A stretch of DNA of 64,000 bases from Methylobacterium isbiliense (GCF_022179325.1 NZ_BPQQ01000058.1:62001-126000); one strand, 5' to 3'. Positions 18,313 through 26,712 are shown, numbered from the stretch's first letter. Notes: generated by a model from the sequence alone, not told the origin. Numbers and translations are program-made.

Positions 18313-18498
18313 GCCTGGGTTCCCGAGACAGTTCGAGGGGTGCGGGCGGCAGCGCCCGCTCTCCACAAGCCTTAGAGCACTTTCGGGTCGGGGGGGAACA
18401 CCCCCTCGCGCGCCCTCCCGCCAGGGGCCGGGCGCGCGAGGCCCAGTTCAGGCCGCGCCGCGCCGCCGGGGCGGCCTCCGCGGCGGGCGCGCTCGCCG

Positions 18499-19884
18499 CT
18501 ACCGGATCGGATGACCGTCGCAGAGCTCGTCCAGGTACCGGAGGACGCTGCTTGATGCCGTCTCGACGGCGTCGATGCACCGGAGGGCGCCGGCGATGTC
18601 GCCCTCCGCGAAGCGGCGCGCCGCTTCCTTGCCGTGCTGGTGCACGGCCTCGTGCGGGCATTCCAGGGCGACGAAGGCCGGGTTGCCCCGATAGGCGGCC
18701 GAGCCTTCGCCGTAGTACCATTTGCCGAGCCGGCAGGAATGATGGTCCGCGAGCTCGTCGGCCCGCAGGCTCACGCGGCCGACCGCCATATCGGCCAAGC
18801 GCTTCTTCCACAGGACATGATCCGCCTTGGCGAGGCGCGGGATCTTCCCGCCGAGATTGAGGGCGGCGAGGGACTTCAGCTGCTCCTCGATCAAGCCCTG
18901 CCCCGAATCCAAGAGCTTGGACAGGCCGTGGACCTCCCGGGTGTTCGCGACGCTGCGCTCGGTGAGGGTGTTCACGTCGTCGGAGATGGTCTGTGTCGTC
19001 GTGACCTGATCGGCGATGACGCCGTCGAGGTTCTTCATCCGCAGGCCGACCTCGGACGCGCTGCGATCGATGGCGGTCATGTCGCGTTCGAGCGTGCCCA
19101 CGACATCCGCGCCGGCCTGGGCCGTCCGCACCGTGTCGGCGATCAGGACCGCGATGTCGCCGATCTCGCCCTGCAGCCGTGCGATGCGCGTGCGGATGTC
19201 GTTGGTGGCGTCCTGCGTCTCGCGGGCGAGCGCCTTGACCTCGCCGGCCACGACCGCGAAGCCGCGGCCCGCCTCGCCGGCGCGCGCCGCCTCGATCGTC
19301 GCGTTGAGCGCCAGCAGATTGGTCTGCCTCGCGATCCCGTCGATGGAACCGATGATGGCATCGATCGCCGTCGAGGCCTCCCGCAGCTTCGCCATGCGCG
19401 CCTCGACCGCGACGGCGCGGGCGCAGAGGTCCTTCATGGTCTCGATCGTCTCGCCGGCCCGCGCGTGACCGTGGCTCAGGGCCGCCTGCATCTGGTCGGC
19501 GTCCCGCACCGTCTCCTGTGCTTCCGCCCGGACCCTGTCGATCGTGCTCACGAGGTCAGCCCCGGCCCGGGAGAGCGCGGTGGTGCGGCCCGCCATCGCA
19601 TCCGAGGCCTCGATCAGGCGGGCCGCGACGATCGCCGTCTCGCAGTTGCGGATGCTGATGGCGACGGCGCGATCGAGGTCCTTCGTGGCGCCCGATGCCA
19701 GGCTCTCTGCGAGCCGGTTCAGCATCAAGGCCATCGGGTCGTCACCATCGAGCCGGTTCGTATACTCTCCGGCGCAGAGATCTTCCAGAAAGCCTATATG
19801 GTCCGGAGCTCGGCGCGGCTCCTCTTCGGCCGGAGAGGAAACCGATGCATCGCCTGCGCGCAGCCGCCTGAGGAATGGTGCCAT
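18499..19884 (-). CDS. Cytoplasmic methyl-accepting chemotaxis protein with C-terminal CZB domain
   Basis: This 461-residue receptor has no membrane segment. A helical N-terminal region (about 40-150) leads into an MCP signalling hairpin whose tip reads [24 protein letters not shown]-terminal chemoreceptor zinc-binding (CZB) domain follows, with candidate ligands in [23 protein letters not shown] and [12 protein letters not shown] domains bind zinc and have been linked to sensing of oxidants such as hypochlorous acid. The ATG at 19884 is chosen because an AGGGAAG lies 8 bases before it; a TTG 48 bases upstream also opens the frame. It interrupts the holB-metG gene order, and no che genes are nearby. 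Confidence 0.88.
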   Translation of the reverse strand: MAPFLRRLRAGDASVSSPAEEEPRRAPDHIGFLEDLCAGEYTNRLDGDDPMALMLNRLAESLASGATKDLDRAVAISIRNCETAIVAARLIEASDAMAGRTTALSRAGADLVSTIDRVRAEAQETVRDADQMQAALSHGHARAGETIETMKDLCARAVAVEARMAKLREASTAIDAIIGSIDGIARQTNLLALNATIEAARAGEAGRGFAVVAGEVKALARETQDATNDIRTRIARLQGEIGDIAVLIADTVRTAQAGADVVGTLERDMTAIDRSASEVGLRMKNLDGVIADQVTTTQTISDDVNTLTERSVANTREVHGLSKLLDSGQGLIEEQLKSLAALNLGGKIPRLAKADHVLWKKRLADMAVGRVSLRADELADHHSCRLGKWYYGEGSAAYRGNPAFVALECPHEAVHQHGKEAARRFAEGDIAGALRCIDAVETASSSVLRYLDELCDGHPIR

Positions 19885-20197
19885 TGTCGTCACTTCCCTT
19901 TGGGAGTAAACGTGGATCGAAATGACTGACAAAGATTTACCGTGATGGATTCCCTGGCGTGAATGTCGCGTGTCCTAGCGGAAAGTCTCCATGGCGATTC
20001 CGTCTCTAGGGCATCCCGGCGCTCTTCTCGGTTGCCGATGTCCCACCCGCGCACGCGCCGCCTGCTCCTGTCGCCGGAGAGGGAGGGTGAATCGTTCGCG
20101 TCAGGCGATCGAGGGCCGACGCTCGTTCGCCAGCCGCCGTCCGGCGGAGCGCGGCTCCTCCGACGGCGTGCCGTTCCACGGCGTCATCGACGGCGTC
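19885..20197. other. Intergenic region between the CZB receptor and a hypothetical gene
   Basis: This 313-base stretch should hold the receptor promoter (AT-rich around 19925-19945). An open frame from 19991 continues into the downstream hypothetical gene, but its residues are Arg/Ser/Cys-rich in a way typical of non-coding GC-rich DNA. I do not count it as coding. Confidence 0.4.
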
Positions 20198-20665
20198 ATG
20201 GCCCGGACCGGCGACCCGGCCGGCACTGGCGGCTCCGACCTGCCGGACCTGAAGGTCGCGTTCAACGCCGGCCTGCGGGAGCCGGCAGCGAGCCGGACGC
20301 CCGCAAGACGGGCCGCGTCGGCTTTGCTATGCGTGCCCTTCCCTGACCAGAGCACGGTTCTCACGGCGGAGGTGCGCGTGCCGGACGATGGCGACACTCT
20401 CGTCGACTTCGGTCCCTTCGCGGCCGGGCTCGACCCCGACGAGCGGATCGCGCGCCTCTTGCGCCTCCACAGGGTGCTGTCCTCGACGCAGACCACGGCG
20501 CGGGCGGCGGTGCTGGCGGCCCTCTCCAACGCCGATGCGCTGCCGGCGGCCCTCGCCGCCCTCGACGCGTTGCCGCCCACCGAGCGCCGGATCCTGATCG
20601 CGCGCTACGAGGGCAAGCCGGAGCCGGCCGCGTTCTGGGGTGAGACCGACGAGCCCTCGGACTGA
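20198..20665 (+). CDS. Hypothetical protein
   Basis: I do not recognise this 155-residue product. The last 110 residues look genuinely coding. They contain an acidic stretch (VPDDGDTLVDFGPFAAGLDPDERIARLLRLHRVLS), a helical Ala/Leu-rich middle and a C-terminal LPPTERRILIARYEGKPEP. No signal peptide, membrane helix or Cys pair is evident. The start is uncertain: ATG 20198 is used, ATG 19991 is possible, and a later GTG near 20334 would leave only the well-behaved part. It sits between the CZB receptor and holB, and hairpins follow. Confidence 0.4.
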   Translation: MARTGDPAGTGGSDLPDLKVAFNAGLREPAASRTPARRAASALLCVPFPDQSTVLTAEVRVPDDGDTLVDFGPFAAGLDPDERIARLLRLHRVLSSTQTTARAAVLAALSNADALPAALAALDALPPTERRILIARYEGKPEPAAFWGETDEPSD

Positions 20666-20698
20666 CGCCAACGGCCCAGGATGCCGATGCATCGATCT

Positions 20699-20722
20699 CG
20701 ATCCCGGGCAGGCCCGGGATCG
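20699..20722. terminator. Perfect hairpin 1 of 3 between the hypothetical gene and holB
   Basis: CGATCCCGGG (20699-20708) pairs perfectly with CCCGGGATCG (20713-20722) around a 4-base loop; one more C-G pair could form. It lies 34 bases after the stop of the plus-strand gene. There is no T run on either strand. It probably marks the end of convergent transcripts. Confidence 0.5.
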
Positions 20723-20742
20723 ACGGGGCCGTTGAGCCATCG

Positions 20743-20782
20743 CGACGTGTCGATGCCAAGCCAGAGGCTTGGCGACACGTCG
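20743..20782. repeat. Hairpin 2 of 3 before holB 3' end
   Basis: CGACGTGTCG followed by GCCAAGCC pairs with GGCTTGGC and GACACGTCG, leaving a 2-base AT bulge and a 3-4 base loop. The result is about 17 paired bases. Such a long near-perfect stem in intergenic DNA is unlikely by chance and may terminate transcription from both sides or be a dispersed palindromic repeat. Confidence 0.55.
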
Positions 20783-20790
20783 AGAACGGA

Positions 20791-20819
20791 ACCAAAGGTC
20801 GTCTTCAACGACCGTTGGT
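20791..20819. repeat. Hairpin 3 of 3 next to the holB stop
   Basis: ACCAAAGGTCGT (20791-20802) pairs with ACGACCGTTGGT (20808-20819) with one mismatch around the 5-base loop CTTCA. It sits 9 bases from the holB stop codon on the minus strand, a good position for a holB-side terminator. Confidence 0.5.
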
Positions 20820-20828
20820 GTGACGACC

Positions 20829-21872
20829 CTACCGCGCCGCCGCCACCTCCTCGAACACCGACAGGATCACCGGCCGCCGGTCGAGGTTGTAGGTCGCGGC
20901 CTCGCGGGCGCTGCGGGCGATGCGCTCGCTCGCCTCGGCGAGGGCGGCGAGGCGCGCGGGCGGCTCGGCGAGGCGCCGGCCGATCTCGGCGGCGAGGTGG
21001 CGCTGCACCGTGTCCAACGCCGTCTCGTAGAGGGCCTCCGCCTCGCGGGAGCTCAGCCGCTCGGCGAGGGCCAGCACCCGGCGCCAGTCGGGGCTGGCCA
21101 GCAGCGCCTCGACCTCGTCCACCAGGGCGAGCGTGGTCGGATCGAGGAGGCCGAGCGCCCGGGCGACCGAGCCCTCGGCGAGCGCCGCGGCCCGGGCCAG
21201 CACCTCGGGCGGATGGGCCGACCAGGGGGGCCCGAGGCCGCGCAGCACCGCGGCCACGTCGGCCTGCGCGAGCGGGCGCAGCGCCAGCCGCCGGCAGCGG
21301 GAGCGGATGGTGGGCAGGAGCCGGCCCGGCGCGTGGCTGACGATCAGGAACAGGGAGCGGGCGGGCGGCTCCTCGATCACCTTGAGGAGCGCGTTGGCGC
21401 TGGCGAGGTTCAATTCCTCCGCGCAGTCGACGATGCAGATCCGGTAGCCCGCATCCGCCGAGGTCTCGGCGAAGAGGTGGAGCGCGCGCCGCGCCGCCTC
21501 GACGGTGATCTGCGTCGGCACCGTCTTGGCCCCCGGCGCCCGCTGGCGGCGCAGCAGCACGAGGTTCGGGTGCGCGAGCGTCGCCACCTGCCGGGCGGCC
21601 GGGTGGTCGGGCGGCACCGCGAGCGTGTCGGGCTCCCCCCGCCCCGTGCCGCAGGCGAGGAGGTGGCGGGCGACCCGGAAGGCGAGCGTCGCCTTGCCGA
21701 TCCCCCGCGGGCCGCCGATCAGCCACGCATGGTGCAGGCGCCCGGAGCCGATCGCCGCCCGGAACGCCGCCTCGGCGGGCTCCTGGCCGATCAGGCGCAT
21801 CTCCTCGCGCGGGCGGCGCAGCCCGGCAACCTCGCCGGGTTCGAGGTCCTCGGCGCGCGTCTCAGGCGGCAT
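20829..21872 (-). CDS. holB: DNA polymerase III delta-prime subunit
   Basis: This 347-residue AAA+ clamp-loader subunit belongs to the replication sliding-clamp loader. The N-terminal P-loop region reads GGPRGIGKATLA. The Walker B-like segment is CIVDCAEELN, and the SRC motif appears as TIRSRCRRL, the hallmark by which this subunit supplies the arginine finger to its neighbour. The usual zinc-finger Cys set is not obvious: the region after the P-loop has only isolated Cys. The ATG overlaps the tmk stop region by 11 bases, the classic alphaproteobacterial tmk-holB arrangement. In related genomes metG normally follows directly; here other genes intervene. Confidence 0.93.
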   Translation of the reverse strand: MPPETRAEDLEPGEVAGLRRPREEMRLIGQEPAEAAFRAAIGSGRLHHAWLIGGPRGIGKATLAFRVARHLLACGTGRGEPDTLAVPPDHPAARQVATLAHPNLVLLRRQRAPGAKTVPTQITVEAARRALHLFAETSADAGYRICIVDCAEELNLASANALLKVIEEPPARSLFLIVSHAPGRLLPTIRSRCRRLALRPLAQADVAAVLRGLGPPWSAHPPEVLARAAALAEGSVARALGLLDPTTLALVDEVEALLASPDWRRVLALAERLSSREAEALYETALDTVQRHLAAEIGRRLAEPPARLAALAEASERIARSAREAATYNLDRRPVILSVFEEVAAAR

Positions 21873-22545
21873 CGCTGCGCTCCTGCGGCAGGAGGCCGGG
21901 CAGGCGCCCGGCGACGGTCGCCCGGACGGCGGCCGCCACCGCGTCCGGATCGCCCGCCGCGTCGATGAGCGCGCAGCGCCGCGGCTCGGCCGCCGCGATG
22001 GCCCGGAAGGCCTCGCGCAGGCGCTGGTGGAAGGACAGGGCCTCGGCCTCGAAGCGGTCCGGACCGCGGGCGCTGCCGAGGTCGCGCCGTCTGGCGCGGG
22101 CGAGGCCCGCCTCCGCCGGGAGGTCGAGGATGAGGGTCAGGTCGGGGCGGGTGCGCCCGACCACGATCCGTTCCAGCGCCGCCACGCCCTCCGGGTCGAC
22201 CCCGCCCGCCGCGCCCTGGTAGGCGCGGGTGGAATCGGCGAAGCGGTCGCACAGCACCACCGCGCCGCGCGCCAGCGCCGGGCGGATCAGGGTGTCGAGG
22301 TGGTCGAGCCGGGCGGCGGAGAACAGCAGCGCCTCCGCGAAGGGGCCGTAGGGCTTGGCCGCCCCGGCCAGCAGCGCGGTGCGGATCTGCTCGGCGCGCG
22401 GCGAGCCGCCGGGCTCGCGGGTGGTGACGACCTCCCGCCCGCCCCGGCGCAGCCGCTCGGCGAGGCGGGCGACCTGCGTCGACTTGCCGGCGCCCTCCCC
22501 GCCCTCGAAGGTGACGAACACGCCCCGTCCGGATGCCCCGCTCAC
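21862..22545 (-). CDS. tmk: Thymidylate kinase
   Basis: This 227-residue dTMP kinase makes dTDP for DNA synthesis. The P-loop is FEGGEGAGKSTQ at about 13-24, the DR-type dTMP-binding motif is LCDRFADSTRAYQG, and the lid carries the basic ARARRRDLGSARG. It starts at a GTG that overlaps the stop of the upstream carboxypeptidase gene (GTGA), and its end overlaps holB by 11 bases. Translation of the three genes is therefore probably coupled. Length and motifs are ordinary for the family. Confidence 0.94.
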   Translation of the reverse strand: MSGASGRGVFVTFEGGEGAGKSTQVARLAERLRRGGREVVTTREPGGSPRAEQIRTALLAGAAKPYGPFAEALLFSAARLDHLDTLIRPALARGAVVLCDRFADSTRAYQGAAGGVDPEGVAALERIVVGRTRPDLTLILDLPAEAGLARARRRDLGSARGPDRFEAEALSFHQRLREAFRAIAAAEPRRCALIDAAGDPDAVAAAVRATVAGRLPGLLPQERSDAA

Positions 22546-23759
22546 GAGCGGTTCGTCAGCTTGGCGAAGGTGCCGCGCACCCAGCCGGTGCCGACTTCGA
22601 GCGCCGCATCGAGGGCGCGCTGCGTCATGGAGCCGGGGGCGACCTCCTCGGCGGTGTAGAGGGGCATGTCGAGCACGGGCTGGTCGCCGCGGCTGACCTT
22701 GAGCCGCGCCACCTCCTTGCCGGCCGCCACCGGGGCGACGAGCGGCCCCTGGTAGACGACCCGGGCGGTGATGCGGTCGGCCGAGCCGCGCGGCAGCAGG
22801 AGCCGCACCGGCTTCCTGGCGACGAGCGCCACCCGGCCCTTGGCGCCGCCATAGGTCTCGGCCTCCGCCACGGCCTCGCCGGCGGCGAAGATCTGGCGCG
22901 CCTCGAAGGCGCGGAACCCCCAGTCGATGAGCTTGCGCGATTCCGCCGCGCGGTCGCGCGCGGTCTTGAGGCCGCTCACCACGAGGACGAGGCGCTGGCC
23001 GTTCTGCACCGCCGAGCCGGCCAGCCCGTAGCCCGATTCCTCCAGGTAGCCGGTCTTCAGCCCGTCCGCGCCGACCTCCATGGTGAGGAGCGGGTTGCGG
23101 TTCTGCTGGCGGATCTTGTTCCAGGTGAACTCGCGCTCGGAGAACAGCTTGTACTCGTCCGGGTAGGCCTCGATCAGGTGGATGGAGAGGCGCGCGAGGT
23201 CGCGGGCCGTCACCTTCTGGTCGGGGGCCGAGTAGCCGGTGGCGTTGCGGAAGGTCGAGCGCGTGAGCCCGATCTCGCGGGCGCGCCGGTTCATGATCTG
23301 GGAAAAGTTCTCCTCGGTGCCGGCGATGCCCTCGGCGGCCGCGATGGAGGCGTCGTTGCCCGATTGCACGATGATGCCGCGCAGCAGGTCCGGCAGCTTC
23401 ACCTTGCTGTTGAGCTGGGCGAACATCGAGGAGCCGCCCCCGCCCGCGCCGCCCCGCTTCCAGGCGTTCTCGCTGATCGGGAATTCGCTGTCCTGGGTGA
23501 GCCGGCCCTTGCGCAGCTCGTCGAAGATCACCTCGACGGTCATCAGCTTGGCCATGCTGGCGGGCGAGAACAGCTCGTCGGCGGCCTTCTCGAACAGCAC
23601 CGAGCCGGAATCCGCGTCGATCAGGATCGCGTGCGGCGCCTGGGTCTGGAAGCCCTGCGCCCGCGCCGCGGTGGCGAGCCCTACCGCCAGCAGACCCGCC
23701 GCGACCCGCGCGAGGATCCGTCCCGCCCGCCCTGCGCGTTGCCTCGCTCTTGCCGCCAT
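22542..23759 (-). CDS. D-alanyl-D-alanine carboxypeptidase (PBP5/6 family)
   Basis: This 405-residue low-molecular-weight penicillin-binding protein removes the terminal D-Ala of peptidoglycan stem peptides in the periplasm. It has a signal peptide (about 1-34) and active-site motifs SPASMAK (SxxK), SGNDAS (SxN) and LKTGYLEESG (KTG). A C-terminal PBP5-type beta domain follows, ending in an amphipathic region that may touch the membrane. An extra GGAGGGGSS Gly-rich insert precedes the SxN motif. It lies between rlpA and tmk, overlapping tmk by 4 bases; dacA, dacC or dacF would be reasonable names. Confidence 0.93.
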   Translation of the reverse strand: MAARARQRAGRAGRILARVAAGLLAVGLATAARAQGFQTQAPHAILIDADSGSVLFEKAADELFSPASMAKLMTVEVIFDELRKGRLTQDSEFPISENAWKRGGAGGGGSSMFAQLNSKVKLPDLLRGIIVQSGNDASIAAAEGIAGTEENFSQIMNRRAREIGLTRSTFRNATGYSAPDQKVTARDLARLSIHLIEAYPDEYKLFSEREFTWNKIRQQNRNPLLTMEVGADGLKTGYLEESGYGLAGSAVQNGQRLVLVVSGLKTARDRAAESRKLIDWGFRAFEARQIFAAGEAVAEAETYGGAKGRVALVARKPVRLLLPRGSADRITARVVYQGPLVAPVAAGKEVARLKVSRGDQPVLDMPLYTAEEVAPGSMTQRALDAALEVGTGWVRGTFAKLTNRS

Positions 23760-23912
23760 GCCGTCACCATCCGGGTTGCCGGGGCACTCTGCCGCCCCGG
23801 GCTGTGCGGTGCAACCGCGGCGGCCTCCGTTCAGGCGGCCTGGATGCCGCCTCCCCGTCCGTTCGCACGGTGCGGCAACGGCTTAGGGGCCATCGTCGCA
23901 GCCCGGCGGGCG

Positions 23913-25106
23913 TCAGAGCATCCCGGCGACCTTGGCACGCGGGCCGGCGGCCTTGCGCTCCGGCGCGCTCTCGACGGTCGCGGTCCGGCTGCGGCCGGCG
24001 GCGGGATGCGGCGGCGCGCCGGTGAGCCGCAGGGGCGCGGAGAGCGGCAGCGGGGCCGCAGGCCGCGGTGCGGCGGAGCCTGCCGGGGCCTGACCGGCCG
24101 CAGGCCGGGCGCCCGAGGCGGCGAGCATCGCCTGCGCCAGCCCGTTGCGGTCCTTCGGGCCGGCGGCGGGAGCCGGTGCGGCGAGACGCGGGGACGCGGC
24201 GGGCGCCGGCCGGGACGCCTCGACGAGGCGCAGGGGGGCAGGACGCGGCGCCTCCGCGACGCGCAGGGGTGCGGGCCGCGGGCGCTCCACCACCGAGGGC
24301 ACCGGCTCCGGCAGGGGCTCGGGCCGGCGGAAGGCCAGGGCGCGGGACTCGGCGCGGGACTCGGGACGCGTCTCGGCGAGGGCCTGGGGACGCGCCTCCT
24401 CCCCGGCCTCGGCCAGCATGATGCTGCGGGCGCCGGCCGGGCGCCCGTCGGTGCGCAGCGTCGCCATCAGCTTGCGGTCGTCGCTGCCGGCCACCGAGGC
24501 CTTGCCGACATACTCGACCCGCACCCGGGTGGTGCCCTGGCGCCGGAAGTCGAGGGCCTCGGCCACGCTCTGCGAGACGTCCATCAGCCGGCCGGCATGG
24601 TAGGGGCCGCGGTCGTTCACCCGCACCATCATCGAGTGGCCGTTGGCGAGGTTGGTGACGCGGGCGTAGCTCGGCAGCGGCAGGGTCGGGTGGGCGGCGG
24701 CGACCGAGAAGCGGTCGAAGACCTCGCCGTTGGCGGTCAGGCGCCCGTGGAAGGCGGTGCCGTACCACGAGGCCAGCCCCTCGCGGACGTAGCCCCGCGG
24801 GTTCTCGCGCGGCACGTAGGTGTGGCCGGCCACCACGTAGGGCTTGCCCACCATCGCGCGCCCGCCGCCCTTCGGGATCGGGTCGTTCTCGCCGTAGAGC
24901 CGGGGGCTCGGGGCGACGCCGTATTTCGGATCGACCTGCCGGCCGGCCTTGGCGGTCATGCCGGGCGGGGGCGAGCCGGCGCAATTGGCCGTCAGCAGCG
25001 CCGCGCCCGCCACGGCGGCGAGCCGGGCCGCACCGGCCCACCGCCCCCCGCCGCCCGACCCGGAGGCCCGGTCGGACGCACCGTCGCCGTTCGAAGATCC
25101 CGCCAT
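23913..25106 (-). CDS. rlpA: RlpA-like septal-ring lytic transglycosylase/lipoprotein, without SPOR domain
   Basis: This 397-residue protein has a signal sequence ending LLTANC, a weak lipobox with Asn before the Cys. A double-psi beta-barrel domain (about 95-190) carries the RlpA motifs GLASWYGTAFHGRLTANGE, HPTLPLPSYARVTN and VNDRGPYHAGRLMDVSQSVA. RlpA proteins cleave glycan strands lacking stem peptides. The C-terminal 190 residues are Ala/Pro/Arg/Glu-rich with recurrent RPAPLR-type units and show no SPOR domain, unlike E. coli RlpA. The ATG at 25106 is preferred to a frame opening further upstream. It precedes the carboxypeptidase by 153 bases, matching the conserved cell-wall gene pair. 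Confidence 0.88.
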   Translation of the reverse strand: MAGSSNGDGASDRASGSGGGGRWAGAARLAAVAGAALLTANCAGSPPPGMTAKAGRQVDPKYGVAPSPRLYGENDPIPKGGGRAMVGKPYVVAGHTYVPRENPRGYVREGLASWYGTAFHGRLTANGEVFDRFSVAAAHPTLPLPSYARVTNLANGHSMMVRVNDRGPYHAGRLMDVSQSVAEALDFRRQGTTRVRVEYVGKASVAGSDDRKLMATLRTDGRPAGARSIMLAEAGEEARPQALAETRPESRAESRALAFRRPEPLPEPVPSVVERPRPAPLRVAEAPRPAPLRLVEASRPAPAASPRLAAPAPAAGPKDRNGLAQAMLAASGARPAAGQAPAGSAAPRPAAPLPLSAPLRLTGAPPHPAAGRSRTATVESAPERKAAGPRAKVAGML

Positions 25107-25611
25107 CGTTCGCGACCGCCCCGTTACGCAACGCTCCGGCGCGGCGGCCTTGACGCCCGTTCGAGCCCGCCGCCTTCGCGCCAACCGCCCCAGTGTGGCG
25201 GGACGGGCTGAACGAAAGCTTGACGCGGGCGGGGAGTCAACGGCGGGCCGCGCCCTGGTGCGGCCCTTGAGGACAGCGCCTCAACATCCTGGCGGGACAC
25301 GGGAATGCCGATCGGTCGCGGAGGCGCCGGGCCATCTGCCGGATCTCGCGGATCGCCTCAGCATGAGCGCACAAGCCGTTGGCGGCGCTGCGCTTGTCGG
25401 GATCCTCGGGCCGATCCGGCCGTGCCGCGACGATCCCGGCCCGATCCCCAGGCGGCGTCGGGATCTAGGCCCGACGCGCAACCGGTGTCCGCTTCGTCGG
25501 ACGATGCTCCAAGCGGACCAAGCGCTGGCAGGCCAACGCTTGGTCCGCTCAGACCCTTGTCGTGTCGCGGATTGCTGTCGCGAAACCGGCACCCACTCTG
25601 GCGGAACCTGC
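25107..25611. other. 505-base intergenic region upstream of rlpA
   Basis: It lies between the rlpA start and the stop of the double-glycine peptide gene, both on the minus strand. It should contain the rlpA promoter. The only strong structure is the 13-base-pair hairpin at 25512-25549. Several open frames cross it, but their composition is Arg/Ser-rich and no protein family is recognisable. Confidence 0.5.
25512..25549 (-). terminator. 13-base-pair hairpin downstream of the leader-peptide gene
   Basis: AGCGGACCAAGCG (25512-25524) pairs perfectly with CGCTTGGTCCGCT (25537-25549); the 12-base loop can add a TGG/CCA stem. It begins 62 bases after the stop of the double-glycine peptide gene on the minus strand. 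A T run is lacking. It may end that transcript or be a palindromic repeat. Confidence 0.5.
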
Positions 25612-25827
25612 TTAGTCGCTCCCCCGCACCGTCACGCCCTTCGTGTCGGTGTGAGCCGAGATGAAGCTCGTGCCGTTGGCATCCTTGCCGACCCGGAAGA
25701 CGATGCCGGGAAAGCTGAACTGGATGTTGACCACGCCGCCCGAGACGCGATCGAGCTCGGCATCCGCAAGCTCGCCCTGGGCGTGCTCGTCCATCCGAGC
25801 GGTCCGGCCGTCCTTCGCCATCTGCAT
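25612..25827 (-). CDS. Small secreted peptide precursor with double-glycine leader
   Basis: This 71-residue product has a leader ending GELADAELDRVSGG, a perfect match to the LSxxELxxIxGG pattern of double-glycine leaders cleaved by C39-peptidase ABC exporters. Cleavage after Gly31 would release a 40-residue core beginning VVNIQFSFPGIVFRVG. The core has no Cys, few charges and several Gly/Thr, so lanthionine or disulfide modification is unlikely. The ATG at 25827 follows a very strong AAGGAGGAGC ribosome site; an in-frame ATG 30 bases upstream lacks this. No exporter, immunity or modifying gene is adjacent. The neighbour upstream on the same strand is a Crp/Fnr regulator. Confidence 0.72.
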   Translation of the reverse strand: MQMAKDGRTARMDEHAQGELADAELDRVSGGVVNIQFSFPGIVFRVGKDANGTSFISAHTDTKGVTVRGSD

Positions 25828-26025
25828 CTCTGCTCCTCCTTGAGAGGCAAAGCCCATGAGTCAGGCCTCGTGCAGGATAGGCGGCGGACGAGGCCGGGAC
25901 GGTGAGAACGCGCACAACGCCACGGCCGCGGATGCGGATCAGGGGCGCCGCAGGCGGGCGGTCCGCCCGCCGTCGAGGCCGATCGGCCCGGTCAGGCCGG
26001 ATGGACGGCCCTTCGAGCGGCCACC

Positions 26026-26712
26026 TCAGCCGTCCTCGCGCAGCGCCTCCGCCACGCGGGCCTCCAGCAGGTCCGGGCGGCGCAGGATCAGGGCGCCGCG
26101 GGTGCGGTCCACGAGGCCCTCGCTCGCCATCACGGTGAACTCGCGCGTCACCTGCTCGCGGCGGCAGCCGATGCGGGCGGCGAGCACGTGGTGGTAGGGC
26201 GGCGGGGTGACGACCCGCTCGCCGTCCGAGCCCGCCCGCGGCGAGGACAGGCGCAGCAACTCCGCGTAGAGCCGGTGGCGCAGGTCGAGGACGGCGTGCT
26301 CCATCAGGCGGCCGTTGAGGGCGCGCACCCGCTTGGCGAGGAGCCGCAGCAGCCGGTCGCCGATGGCGGGGGCCGCGAAGACGATCTGGCGGAAGACCGC
26401 GGCCGGCACCACGCAGAGTTCGCCCCGGGTGAGCGCCGTGACGTTGGCGGAGCGGCTGACGCCGTCGATGGCGGCGAGTTCGCCGAAGAACTCCCCGCCG
26501 CGCATCTCGCCGAGGATCACCTCCTTGCCCGACTGCGTGCGGTTGAGGATGCGCACCTCGCCCGCGGCCAGGAAGTAGACGTCGGTCGAGGCATCGTCGA
26601 AGTCGACCAGAACCTCGTTCGGCTCGAAGCGCCGCCAGATGCAGCGGGTCTCGTAGGGCGCGAGGTCGACGCCCGCGTCCTTGAAGAACGGAAAGACCCC
26701 CAGACGGCCCAT
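26026..26712 (-). CDS. Crp/Fnr-family transcriptional regulator
   Basis: This 228-residue regulator has a cyclic-nucleotide-binding fold at about 10-130, including GEFFGELAAIDGVSRSANVTA, and a Crp-type helix-turn-helix at about 170-215 (LAARIGCRREQVTREF). The phosphate-binding motif FGELAxxxxxxRSA is close to that of cAMP receptors, so a cyclic nucleotide or related ligand is plausible; the Fnr Cys cluster is missing. ATG 26712 gives MGRLGVFPFFKDAG. It is divergent from mgtC across 251 bases and has the double-glycine peptide gene 198 bases downstream on the same strand. Confidence 0.88.
   Translation of the reverse strand: MGRLGVFPFFKDAGVDLAPYETRCIWRRFEPNEVLVDFDDASTDVYFLAAGEVRILNRTQSGKEVILGEMRGGEFFGELAAIDGVSRSANVTALTRGELCVVPAAVFRQIVFAAPAIGDRLLRLLAKRVRALNGRLMEHAVLDLRHRLYAELLRLSSPRAGSDGERVVTPPPYHHVLAARIGCRREQVTREFTVMASEGLVDRTRGALILRRPDLLEARVAEALREDG

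Noticed and set aside
19991-20197. N-terminal extension of the hypothetical gene before holB
   Set aside because: Residues are Arg/Ser/Cys-rich and without the composition seen further downstream, so a later start is preferred.
22533-25211. Long open frame antisense to the carboxypeptidase and rlpA genes
   Set aside because: It covers two well-supported genes on the other strand and shows no signal peptide, motif or ribosome site of its own.
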